Source: a virus
IMG/VR virus record: IMGVR_UViG_3300013132_000104
Location: 1-38,684 of that record
DNA: 38,684 nt
Direction: 5' to 3' (one strand)
A model generated the notes under the pieces. That model had not been told where the DNA came from. It saw only the letters and a list, made by a program, of their open reading frames with translations, and made no database searches. The number at the start of each line of letters is the position of its first letter. Position 1 is the stretch's first letter. The position numbers and the translations under genes were made by a program. Positions 1 to 8,000 of the stretch are shown here, piece by piece.

Positions 1-115
1 CTAATACGGAATATTGAGGAACTTCATAATCACCCACCAATCTATTGTTTGGAATAAAATCTTTAACTTGTTTCAATCCTTTTGGTGTAAATACGTATGT
101 ATCATCAGTGACGCA
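1..115 (-). other. Start of an intein inside TerL (splicing block A)
   Basis: The codon at 115-113 is Cys. From there the translation reads CVTDDTYVFTPKGLKQVKDF, which fits the N-terminal splicing block of Hint/intein domains: nucleophilic Cys1, then D-T-x-V and a G-x-K-x-[IV]-x-[DE] segment. It interrupts TerL directly after IILS, in the conserved ATPase coupling loop, where the host protein would continue with a T/S-PNG. Inteins in phage terminases at conserved ATPase motifs are known. Only 38 residues are visible, so block B, any endonuclease domain, the His-Asn end and the C-extein lie beyond the window. Confidence 0.85.
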
Positions 116-679
116 TGATAATATGATAGCTCTACCACCGGTAGATAACGTATATTGTGCGGATAGCCAAATTTCCTCTACATCATCTATAAACGCACAT
201 TCATCAATAATCAAAAGTGACAAAGCTGCTGAACGACCAGCAGTACCAGCGCTACTTACTGCTTTAATTTGACTACCATTCTTTAATCTCAAACTCAATC
301 TATTATCTTCTATACATGGCACTTTTAGCCACGCCGGTAAATTATCGTTTGCAAACCTAACTTTAGTAACAATTTCTTTTGCAGTTTCTTGTGTAATACT
401 AATACAAAGAATATTCTTGTCATTATGAAATGTCATCAACCACAAACTATATGCAGCGGTAAGAGTACTAATACCCATTTGACGACTTTTAAGCACAATG
501 TTTAATTGATTATCAACAAAATATTTTAAAGCATCTTCCTGAAATGGATACAATTCAAATCCAACAGTTCCTCTTATAGGATGTTGGATTTTTACATACT
601 TCTTCATGAAGTATATAGGATCTTCTATACACTTTTTATACTCAGCTTTTATTATGTCTCTTAGATTTGGCTGACTCAT
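1..679 (-). CDS. Terminase large subunit (TerL), N-terminal part, interrupted by an intein; cut by window edge
   Basis: This is the ATPase half of the DNA-packaging motor. Translation from the ATG at 679 gives an adenine-binding YPFQ at residues 44-47, a deviant Walker A, LKSRQMGIST, at 63-72 (Lys before the loop instead of GK[ST]), and Walker B LLIIDECAFID at 155-165. The chain then reads GGRAIILS up to residue 188, where the coupling motif (S/T-x-PNG in relatives) is expected. Instead a Cys at 189 opens an intein-like sequence that stays in frame to the window edge. The nuclease domain lies outside the window. The start overlaps the upstream zinc-finger gene by 38 bases. The family assignment is firm; the rest of the gene cannot be seen. 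Confidence 0.93.
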   Translation of the reverse strand, partial: MSQPNLRDIIKAEYKKCIEDPIYFMKKYVKIQHPIRGTVGFELYPFQEDALKYFVDNQLNIVLKSRQMGISTLTAAYSLWLMTFHNDKNILCISITQETAKEIVTKVRFANDNLPAWLKVPCIEDNRLSLRLKNGSQIKAVSSAGTAGRSAALSLLIIDECAFIDDVEEIWLSAQYTLSTGGRAIILSCVTDDTYVFTPKGLKQVKDFIPNNRLVGDYEVPQYSVL

Positions 680-1286
680 ACAATAATTCAAGTTCTTTTA
701 TTCTATCATCTATAACCGAAAGTCGATCATCAATCACTTTTAAATCGGATGTAACATCGTTATAAATTTTACTATAATCTTCTTTGCCTTCCCAAACTTC
801 GGTAGTACCATCTTCTTCTACGAATGTAACAGGTCTACCGTCTTTATGTTGTTCACACCAAACTTTTGTTTCTTCAAATTTTTGTTTAACATCGGTTAAC
901 ATTGACTTTTCATTACGAATGTTTCTCAACTCATTAAACTCATTCCATATACCCATAATCTTAAGATTTGTTTCTTCTTCGATAAAACAATCGTAACAAA
1001 GTTGCGTTTTTGGCCAAACTTGATCATCTAAATAATTACCAAATCGAATATCAGCTTTACAATCTTTACATCGTTGTTCGTTTACTATTTTAGCTTTTTT
1101 AGGCAGTCTTTTTTTGTAACCATCTTTCATTACCCATTTTCTACCTTGACCATCTTCCCATTCGTCTCCGTCTTTTCGTTTGTTATTTTCAATATTTGGA
1201 TCATAACCAAATTGTAAAAAAGGACGGTTACCCTCTAAATAGTCTTTTACAATTCCTAGATTACTTTTACCTGATGCTCTTTTCAT
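642..1286 (-). CDS. Zinc-finger protein upstream of terminase; possible small terminase subunit
   Basis: A 214-residue protein with a basic N terminus (MKRASGKSNLGIVKDYLEGN), a four-Cys zinc-binding pattern at C73/C76 and C97/C100, and a heptad-like charged helix near residues 170-210 (VIDDRLSVIDDRIKELELL). It sits directly before TerL, overlapping it by 38 bases, the place held by small terminase gene 16 in T4. Small terminases are often coiled-coil oligomers that bind DNA, so the role fits, but I see no recognisable gp16 motif and T4 gp16 has no such zinc finger. I infer a DNA-packaging accessory role only. No Shine-Dalgarno sequence is seen before the ATG. Confidence 0.8.
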   Translation of the reverse strand: MKRASGKSNLGIVKDYLEGNRPFLQFGYDPNIENNKRKDGDEWEDGQGRKWVMKDGYKKRLPKKAKIVNEQRCKDCKADIRFGNYLDDQVWPKTQLCYDCFIEEETNLKIMGIWNEFNELRNIRNEKSMLTDVKQKFEETKVWCEQHKDGRPVTFVEEDGTTEVWEGKEDYSKIYNDVTSDLKVIDDRLSVIDDRIKELELLYESAKSKRHNKS

Positions 1287-1304
1287 AACAAATATGTATT
1301 TATT

Positions 1305-2339
1305 TTATTTCCGAAACTTACTTTCTAAACCTTTTATAATAAAACTTCCTGTGATTTTAAATGGGTCACCATAGATACTTGTATCTCTAACAACTATACC
1401 TTCGTGTTTATCCAAATCACCTATTTCACTCGTAGCATTCTTTAATATTTCGTCTCCAAGTTTAATCGTGGTTATATAAACAATTGTATCATTTATAACT
1501 TTATTTAAATCTAACGTTGGTAAATCTTGACTAATATTTCTACTATTAGAAGCAGTAACAAACTGTTCTCTTGTAATTAAAGGCGTAGTAAATTTTAATC
1601 CTTTCAACCAGTCTTTAAGAGATTTAGTAACAGCTTCACCCGTTGGATATAGTGTTACTGGCTGTGTTAAAACGCTTGCTAGTTTAGGTTCTGATTTGAA
1701 ATTAGTATCAACACTACCCAAAACTTTAAATCCATACTTCATAGCAACCTTGTTTAACTTATTTATATAAGATTGCATTGCATTTTTATCATATGGTATT
1801 TCTGTAGCTACTCTTGATTTTACACTGCCGTCTTTGCCAAATGTTTTTGGTTTAATTTCTTTTAATCCGTGAATAGCTAAAAAGTTTCCTATTTCACCAT
1901 ACCCCAACACGTTTGTTTGACCCTCAACATATTCAATATTAAACAATATGTTTGGATTATCTAATAAGCCAAGTGTCTTCAATTCGGATTTTGTAGATGG
2001 TATTGCTTCGTCGAATATGTTAATAACCTTGGTACCTATACCAATAAATCCGTGACCTGGTTCAAATCTACTAGGCAAATCTTCAGGCCTCATTCCTTTA
2101 ATATCAAGTGGTTTTGCGCTACCACGATCCATTACGAACTGACCGTTTACTAAACGAATACTAGCATTTACACCATCAATTTTGACACTACCAGCTCCTT
2201 GCTTCAATGACTTTACAGACTTAGAAAATACATCCACTAATTTAGCGCCTGAGTTTGTAAAATCAAATGGATGTGCCATATGTCCACCTGCGCCGCCTTC
2301 TTTAATCACTTCGGTCAATATATTATTTAGTTTTATCAT
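1305..2339 (-). CDS. ATP-dependent ligase-like nucleotidyltransferase with a possible capsid-targeting N terminus
   Basis: The 344-residue product has the hallmarks of the covalent nucleotidyltransferase superfamily (DNA/RNA ligases, capping enzymes): motif I KIDGVNASIRL with Lys53 as candidate AMP acceptor, motif IV HEGIVVRD at about 312-319, and motif V lysines near 328 and 336. It may join or repair nucleic acid ends, but the substrate cannot be told from sequence. It starts MIKLNNILTE followed by V, ten residues ending in L-x-E, like the T4 capsid-targeting peptide cleaved by the prohead protease. A GGAGGHMAHPFD segment follows. It overlaps the upstream flavodoxin-like gene by 17 bases, suggesting translational coupling. 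Confidence 0.8.
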   Translation of the reverse strand: MIKLNNILTEVIKEGGAGGHMAHPFDFTNSGAKLVDVFSKSVKSLKQGAGSVKIDGVNASIRLVNGQFVMDRGSAKPLDIKGMRPEDLPSRFEPGHGFIGIGTKVINIFDEAIPSTKSELKTLGLLDNPNILFNIEYVEGQTNVLGYGEIGNFLAIHGLKEIKPKTFGKDGSVKSRVATEIPYDKNAMQSYINKLNKVAMKYGFKVLGSVDTNFKSEPKLASVLTQPVTLYPTGEAVTKSLKDWLKGLKFTTPLITREQFVTASNSRNISQDLPTLDLNKVINDTIVYITTIKLGDEILKNATSEIGDLDKHEGIVVRDTSIYGDPFKITGSFIIKGLESKFRK

Positions 2340-3096
2340 ATGGTTTTAAAAATGTTTTATCAAATACAGTAATTGCTTTTTTATATGATCTATTTGTTTC
2401 ATCTAAACTATTATCGGTAAATTGCCAATTCCAAAATAACTCATCTGGAGTTTTAAATCCAAAAAATTGAAGCACATCTTTTTGAGTCTGGGTTACATCT
2501 TTTCCATTCCAATTTTGTCCAGTTGCGATAAAACCTGACTCAATATCTTTAACTATATTAGACTCGCCAAGCGAACTGTGTCTATTTTCAATCCAAGTCA
2601 ACCTTTCAATCAATTTTTGATAATAACCATTCGCCTGACCCCATCTTACACTTGCAAAAAATACTACACAGTCGCTTTCAAATAGTTCTTTGGTTATCTT
2701 CCAAAGTTCATCGTTTTTATTGTTAATACTGGCCCAACAACGATGATATCCACTTGGATTTTTTTCTTTATCTTTTAAAACTGAATCTTTTGTACCACAG
2801 TGATTTCCCCACTTAGATGACACATTTCCTTCACATGGAAATATATTTAACTTGGTTGTATCTATAACTGTTACTTTTTCTTTACCCAATAAATCTTGAA
2901 TTTTATAAGCTAACTGTGTACTTTTTGCTATGTCATCCTTATGTCCACTCCATCTGTTACTGGTAGTTAACAACAACACTTTGTTTTTAGTTCGTAAATA
3001 ATCTATTGTTTTTTTATATTTACGAGCATAATAATCCATATCTTGCTCACTTTGTGGAAGCTTTGCTTCACTTAATAAATCTATTAAACTAATCAT
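2323..3096 (-). CDS. Flavodoxin-fold NAD(P)H/FMN reductase-like protein with a possible capsid-targeting N terminus
   Basis: The 257-residue protein resembles the flavodoxin-like FMN reductase group (WrbA and NADPH-dependent FMN reductases). A strand and phosphate-binding loop lie at about 40-59 (VLLLTTSNRWSGHKDD), a second flavin-contact loop at 148-157 (ASVRWGQANG), and GFIATGQNW at 188-196. It probably binds FMN and reduces an unknown substrate. The N terminus MISLIDLLSE followed by A is ten residues ending in L-S-E, like the T4 internal-protein targeting peptide and like the next gene downstream. An AT-rich TATATTTATA element sits four bases before the ATG. A reductase between the homing endonuclease and packaging genes is unusual and would make sense as a virion-delivered enzyme. 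Confidence 0.75.
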   Translation of the reverse strand: MISLIDLLSEAKLPQSEQDMDYYARKYKKTIDYLRTKNKVLLLTTSNRWSGHKDDIAKSTQLAYKIQDLLGKEKVTVIDTTKLNIFPCEGNVSSKWGNHCGTKDSVLKDKEKNPSGYHRCWASINNKNDELWKITKELFESDCVVFFASVRWGQANGYYQKLIERLTWIENRHSSLGESNIVKDIESGFIATGQNWNGKDVTQTQKDVLQFFGFKTPDELFWNWQFTDNSLDETNRSYKKAITVFDKTFLKPYDKTK

Positions 3097-3100
3097 CTAT

Positions 3101-3110
3101 TATAAATATA
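3101..3110 (-). promoter_or_regulatory. TATATTTATA element before the flavodoxin-like gene
   Basis: On the coding strand TATATTTATA ends four bases before the ATG at 3096. The same core precedes the genes starting at 8942, 22993 and 26437, with a near match before 25641. It may be a phage promoter core or a translation leader; its closeness to the start would give an almost leaderless message. Confidence 0.35.
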
Positions 3111-3112
3111 GA

Positions 3113-4900
3113 TTATTTACGATTCCAGTTAAATTTCATATGTCCACAATCCCAAATTCTATCATAACCATTCAATTGCATGTTTTGCCATTCAGTCAAG
3201 TTAACATCAAATTTCTCAAGCTTTTCTTTTAATTTGTGTTTCTGAAAATGTGTTCTTTCAATTGGTACTCCCTTGTTTTTATCAAAATAATGATATCCTG
3301 GCGGAGTATTATCTACAAATGTCATACCGATCTGTTTATATAAATTACCTGTAAACAATCTTCGGTCGCTATATGTTACAATAGAATTTACATCGTAATT
3401 TTTTATAAAATAATTGAATAATTTAGAAGCGCCTCCTATTACATTTGTATTTAATATATTACAATATCTAGATAACTCATATTGATATTTTTTGTCATAT
3501 CTAGATTTAACAAATGTCATCAACGACACTAATTTGTCGTTGTAATATAATCCCAATCTAATCGAAGATGTATCGTCGCCTTGTATATGATTGTCAGATA
3601 AAAACAACGACTTACTTAAATTATCTACCAATCTTATTTCACATTTTCTAGCAAATATTTTATGAGATTTACCAAATCTATTCAATAAAATGCTTTTTAT
3701 TATGTCTTGCTTACATCGCCATTCCCAATCCCATATATGCATCAATTGGATATTTTTATCAAGTGACAAATTTGTTTTGTTTAAATGATAATGTTTATCT
3801 TTACCACCAGCAAGTTCACTGTGCCAATATATTCCATCACATTCTATACCTAAATTTAATTGGGGTATTAATATATCTATTTCTTTTCCCAACAAAATTT
3901 TTCTATCGTTTTCAATTATTGATTCCATACACACACTTTTTATGTAGGATAAAACCTCTTTCTCATCGATAGATATTGTATTATTTATTGGATTACATAT
4001 TCTACATATTGGACTGTTTCCATTACACATGTCATCCAAAAAAAGAGCTTCACATTTTAAACATTTAAAATTATATTTTTTGTAATTATTAACACCGATG
4101 TAATCACTTTCTTCGAATAAAAACTCTACAGATTTGGAATATTTGTCTTTTAATTTTTTGTAGGAATTCTTCAATAATATATTAGAAAGAGATCCATATT
4201 TTTCTATAATAGTTCGCTGGGTTTTTCTACTAAAATCTAAAGTACCATACTTTTCTAGTTTTGTTTCATTCGCTTTTTTACTAAAATCCAAAGTGCCATA
4301 TTTTTTAAACTTAGTATCATTGGATTTATCATTAACATTTAAAGTACCATACTTTTCTAGTTTTGTTTCATTAGCTTTTTCACTAAAATCCAAAGTGCCA
4401 TACTTTTCTAATTTTGTTTTCTTGGCTTTCTCATAATTGTTGAAATATTCACATCCGTATTTTTGTAATCTGGTTTTCTTGGATTTTTCAATTACACTCT
4501 GTAAAGATAAAGTACTTGATACACCATATTTTTCTATATTATTTTTTATCAAACTATCCATTCTTTTTTTATTTCTACCGAGTGATTTTATATGTAATTT
4601 TTCACAATCAACGGAACATGTTTTTTTACGTTTAGAACTTTTTGTAACCACATAAATTTTTTTACAAACAACACATGTTCTGTTTTCCAAGTTATTTATA
4701 CGTTGGTGATCATTTAAACATTTTAAATTACAATACATTTTTCCTTTAATCGTAGATTGCTTTCCAATTGATAATCCACAATTTTTACAAAAAATTTCCG
4801 GAGATGACGTGTATGTATTCTCACATTGAGAATTGCAAAATAATAAAACTGCATCGTTTTTTAACCTAATTTTACACTGCTGACATCTTTTATATGGCAT
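3113..4900 (-). CDS. Free-standing EDxHD (Vsr-like) homing endonuclease with zinc fingers and KYG repeats
   Basis: The 595-residue protein carries three N-terminal Cys4 fingers (C6/C9/C22/C26, C38/C41/C57/C61, C76/C79/C95/C99), then seven KYG-containing units between about 120 and 240, four of them perfect 17-residue tandem repeats (consensus TKLEKYGTLDFSEKANE). A fourth Cys4 finger follows (C280/C283/C299/C302). The nuclease core at 340-361 reads EIDILIPQLNLGIECDG then IYWHSE, fitting the PD-(D/E)xK-related EDxHD family of phage homing endonucleases. The C-terminal 180 residues (SIRLGLYYND, NVIGGASKLF, TYSDRRL) resemble a domain commonly attached to these nucleases. It sits between the sheath terminator and the next gene, as expected for an inserted selfish gene. 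The recognition site is unknown. Confidence 0.85.
   Translation of the reverse strand: MPYKRCQQCKIRLKNDAVLLFCNSQCENTYTSSPEIFCKNCGLSIGKQSTIKGKMYCNLKCLNDHQRINNLENRTCVVCKKIYVVTKSSKRKKTCSVDCEKLHIKSLGRNKKRMDSLIKNNIEKYGVSSTLSLQSVIEKSKKTRLQKYGCEYFNNYEKAKKTKLEKYGTLDFSEKANETKLEKYGTLNVNDKSNDTKFKKYGTLDFSKKANETKLEKYGTLDFSRKTQRTIIEKYGSLSNILLKNSYKKLKDKYSKSVEFLFEESDYIGVNNYKKYNFKCLKCEALFLDDMCNGNSPICRICNPINNTISIDEKEVLSYIKSVCMESIIENDRKILLGKEIDILIPQLNLGIECDGIYWHSELAGGKDKHYHLNKTNLSLDKNIQLMHIWDWEWRCKQDIIKSILLNRFGKSHKIFARKCEIRLVDNLSKSLFLSDNHIQGDDTSSIRLGLYYNDKLVSLMTFVKSRYDKKYQYELSRYCNILNTNVIGGASKLFNYFIKNYDVNSIVTYSDRRLFTGNLYKQIGMTFVDNTPPGYHYFDKNKGVPIERTHFQKHKLKEKLEKFDVNLTEWQNMQLNGYDRIWDCGHMKFNWNRK
4194..4448 (-). 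repeat. 51-base tandem repeats encoding 17-residue KYG units
   Basis: Inside the homing endonuclease gene the plus strand repeats 'ccatacttttctagttttg' and 'actaaaatccaaagtgcc' with slight changes at 51-base spacing, about five units in all. They encode K-[LF]-x-K-Y-G-T-L-[DN] units, probably DNA-contacting modules. Copy number could vary by recombination. Confidence 0.8.
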
Positions 4901-4965
4901 ATATTAATACACTGTTAACATGGTATATAATACATATTAAAAGAAATATTTAAAATGTAAAATAA

Positions 4966-4993
4966 AAAAGAGAGCAATTTCTTGCTCTCTTTT
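4966..4993 (-). terminator. Strong intrinsic terminator after the tail sheath gene
   Basis: A perfect 12-bp stem (AAAAGAGAGCAA / TTGCTCTCTTTT) closes on a four-base loop that reads GAAA on the coding strand, 22 bases past the sheath stop, and runs into a T-rich tail (TTATTTTACATTTT). It insulates the abundant sheath transcript from the endonuclease gene. It is the clearest terminator in the window. Confidence 0.9.
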
Positions 4994-5015
4994 GTTTAAT
5001 TTTCTTTATCCTGGA

Positions 5016-8000
5016 TTAGGCAGAAAATTGAGCGCCCGTAGGAAGTATGTTGAAATCGAGGATAATGAATTCAGCAGTACGGGTTGGTTGGATATAGATT
5101 TGACCATATAGAATATTTCTATCTATCAAATCTGGCGTATTATTTTGCTCATCCATTTTGACTTGGAAGGCATAAATACCATTTCTTTGTTGTACCGATT
5201 CCAAGTATGGATTTACGATGCTTAAGAAACGATTTCTTGTAGAAGCAACATTTTGTTCGAATACCAAGTAATTGCTGCTGCTTGCGATAAACTTCTTCAA
5301 GTTGATTAACAAACGGCGAACATTGATACGATCCAGAGCACTTGGAGCAATTTGAAGAGTCTTTTGACCCCAAACTACGATACCTTGGCCTGGGAATGCT
5401 GCGATAGGATTTACACGACCTTCATAGAGTGTGTCACGTTCTGCGTGTGTTACTCTATCAAGTACTTGTACAGCTTGTGTGATACCACCACGGTTTAAAC
5501 CGGCTGGAGCGTACCATTCAGCAGCAGCATTGTCGTTAGCAGCATAAACTGCTGGTAACACTACACTTGGTGGTACACTGATTATCTTGTTGGTATTTGT
5601 GTCCAAGATTTTAACCCAAGGATAATAAGTTCCAACATAATTACTATCAATTGTTGCCACGCTATTAACTGCGGCATCAATCAATCCAACAGTTTGATTA
5701 CTTGCTGGGAACACTACGTTATCCATAATATAGAAACAATCTTGACGAGTTTCACACATGTTGATTACCAAATCGGTAACATAACTGTGTTGTTCACGGA
5801 AGATGCCTGGAGTAACGATCAAGTTTATATCAAATTCATCTGGATTACCGATTGCGGCAACTGCTTGCTTGTAACCGATACTACCTGGACTATTGATATT
5901 TGTACAATCTAGACCTTGTGTATTACCTGCGGTAATGCTGCTACCAACGTTGATTGGAATTGCTGGCCATTGACCATCAAATCCACCTTGGAAGCCCAAT
6001 ACGAACTTACGAAGTCTTACATAAGTAGATTCGTTAACTGCATCATATGTACTAGGAATACTACCACTCAAGCTTGGAGCGAGTAATGAACCAGTACTTG
6101 CAGATACGCCTTGAGCATAATATTTAGCAGTTGATGTACCATAAACTTTATCCTCAAGATCAAAGTCAATATTCACACCATTACTGTCGGTGCTTCCAAA
6201 ATATGGAAGTGGTTTGAAATATTGTTTTGTATCATTTTCAACACCAACACCAAATGAACTGGTTGGATATAGGTATTGTATTTCGGTACTTGATTCTGGT
6301 ACAGATCCAAAGACGGTACCAGATGGATATTTACCAGGAGCTAATCCGTAAATACTTGCTTTACTGTATTTAACAGCGGGTATATAAGTACTTACGGTAC
6401 TATCAACTGGTGTGTAGTAAGATTCAAATCCGTAAGGAACACAAGTACTTGGATAAGCTATATCGTTCATTTCGATTCGGATATAACGACTTAGATTGTT
6501 ATAATCTCCGAATTGTATAATTTTACCGGCATATGTGATATATGCGTATCTATCACCAATTTTACGAGCAACATAATTTGCGCTATCGGGATCAAGATTA
6601 CAATTCTGGAATATTTCCAAATATTTAGGCTTCTTATCGGTATCACTGTATGATCGTACAGCAAGTGTGAATGTACCCCAATCACTACCTGGAACTGTTC
6701 CAGCCAATTTAACATTGCTTATTTCAATCTTATACTTTTGGTTAGATGGTGTACCATCGCTTAAAGTATGAATCTTAAACAATTTAAACTTTGTAGGAAC
6801 CGCAGCTTCATTTGCGCTGCCTTTGAATGGAGCTATCTTTTGGCTATATACCCACGGCGTATATGCATTTGTAATACTGAATTGACTGTCTCCAGCATTT
6901 AAATTTGTACTATATTGATCAACAAACTTAAGAGGTTCGCCTACTATAGTACTACCAGAGAACGTATTGGTTGCAACTTGTAGTCTCCAACCCAATGTGC
7001 TGGTTTTTTCAGCTACGAACTTCTTGATACTGTCTTCAAATAGTACGTAGTTATAAGCAGCTTCTACTTTTTGACCAGCAATTTGTTTAGAAGGATTTCC
7101 AACAGTAGGATCTATACCGAATACGTCTTTGATGTAATTGTTGTCATTTTCATTCAAAGAGAAGTCGTAGTATCCATACGTACCACTGGATGTTGAACCA
7201 TCGGGGTTAGCAAAGTTATATTTAAGTGCAAGATTATATACGTTTTCATTTGGATTAACAAGATTTTTGTATGGGAATACACTACTTGTTAATTGTGACA
7301 ACGTTGACGTATTAAATCCATATACTTCATAATCATTACTAAATTGTGTTGAAGCATTTTGAGTATTTGCTAATACAGCCAAAATCATTTTTTGACGACC
7401 GGTTGTACTTGGATTACATGGATCGCTTCCAGGGGTATCTTGGTTTGTAAATGTACCATTGTATTTACCAAATGCACCACTGATAGCACCTTTTAGTTGT
7501 AGCCCTGCGACACATGTGCCTGATCCACGAACTGATGCAAAACTACCACTTACCAACACAGGAGTACTTGTGGAGTTGAATATATCAACATTATAATCTA
7601 TATTTGTATTTGTCAAATATGAACTTGAGAGTAATGCCGATGTTGTAGTACTTTCGGCAAACGCTGTGGATACAGATGTTTCAGCATCTACACTTTGACC
7701 TTGTACACTTGAAGTCAAAAAGTAATAAGGACTTACTGCACTTGGGGCTCCTTTTTTAGTCAACACTATTGGTCCAATACCGCCAATATTGATTTGTTGA
7801 CCGGAATACAATATACTTCCGCTTAAAGTTCCTACACCTGATACGGTAGATGCGTTAATATTACTTGTTGCAGCTACGGATCCAAATTTAACATTAATAG
7901 ATCCACTCAATGATATTCTGGAATTATCTACACGGAATTCATAACTTCCAGTGGCTTTTGTTAAATCATATGTAACTGATGAAAAGTTGGTAGCTTGACT

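Noticed and set aside
45-272. Short plus-strand open frame at the left edge
   Set aside because: It lies opposite the terminase and intein coding frame and has no family features.
4194-4448. 51-base repeats considered as a CRISPR array
   Set aside because: The repeats are contiguous, without unique spacers, and keep an open reading frame encoding 17-residue units.
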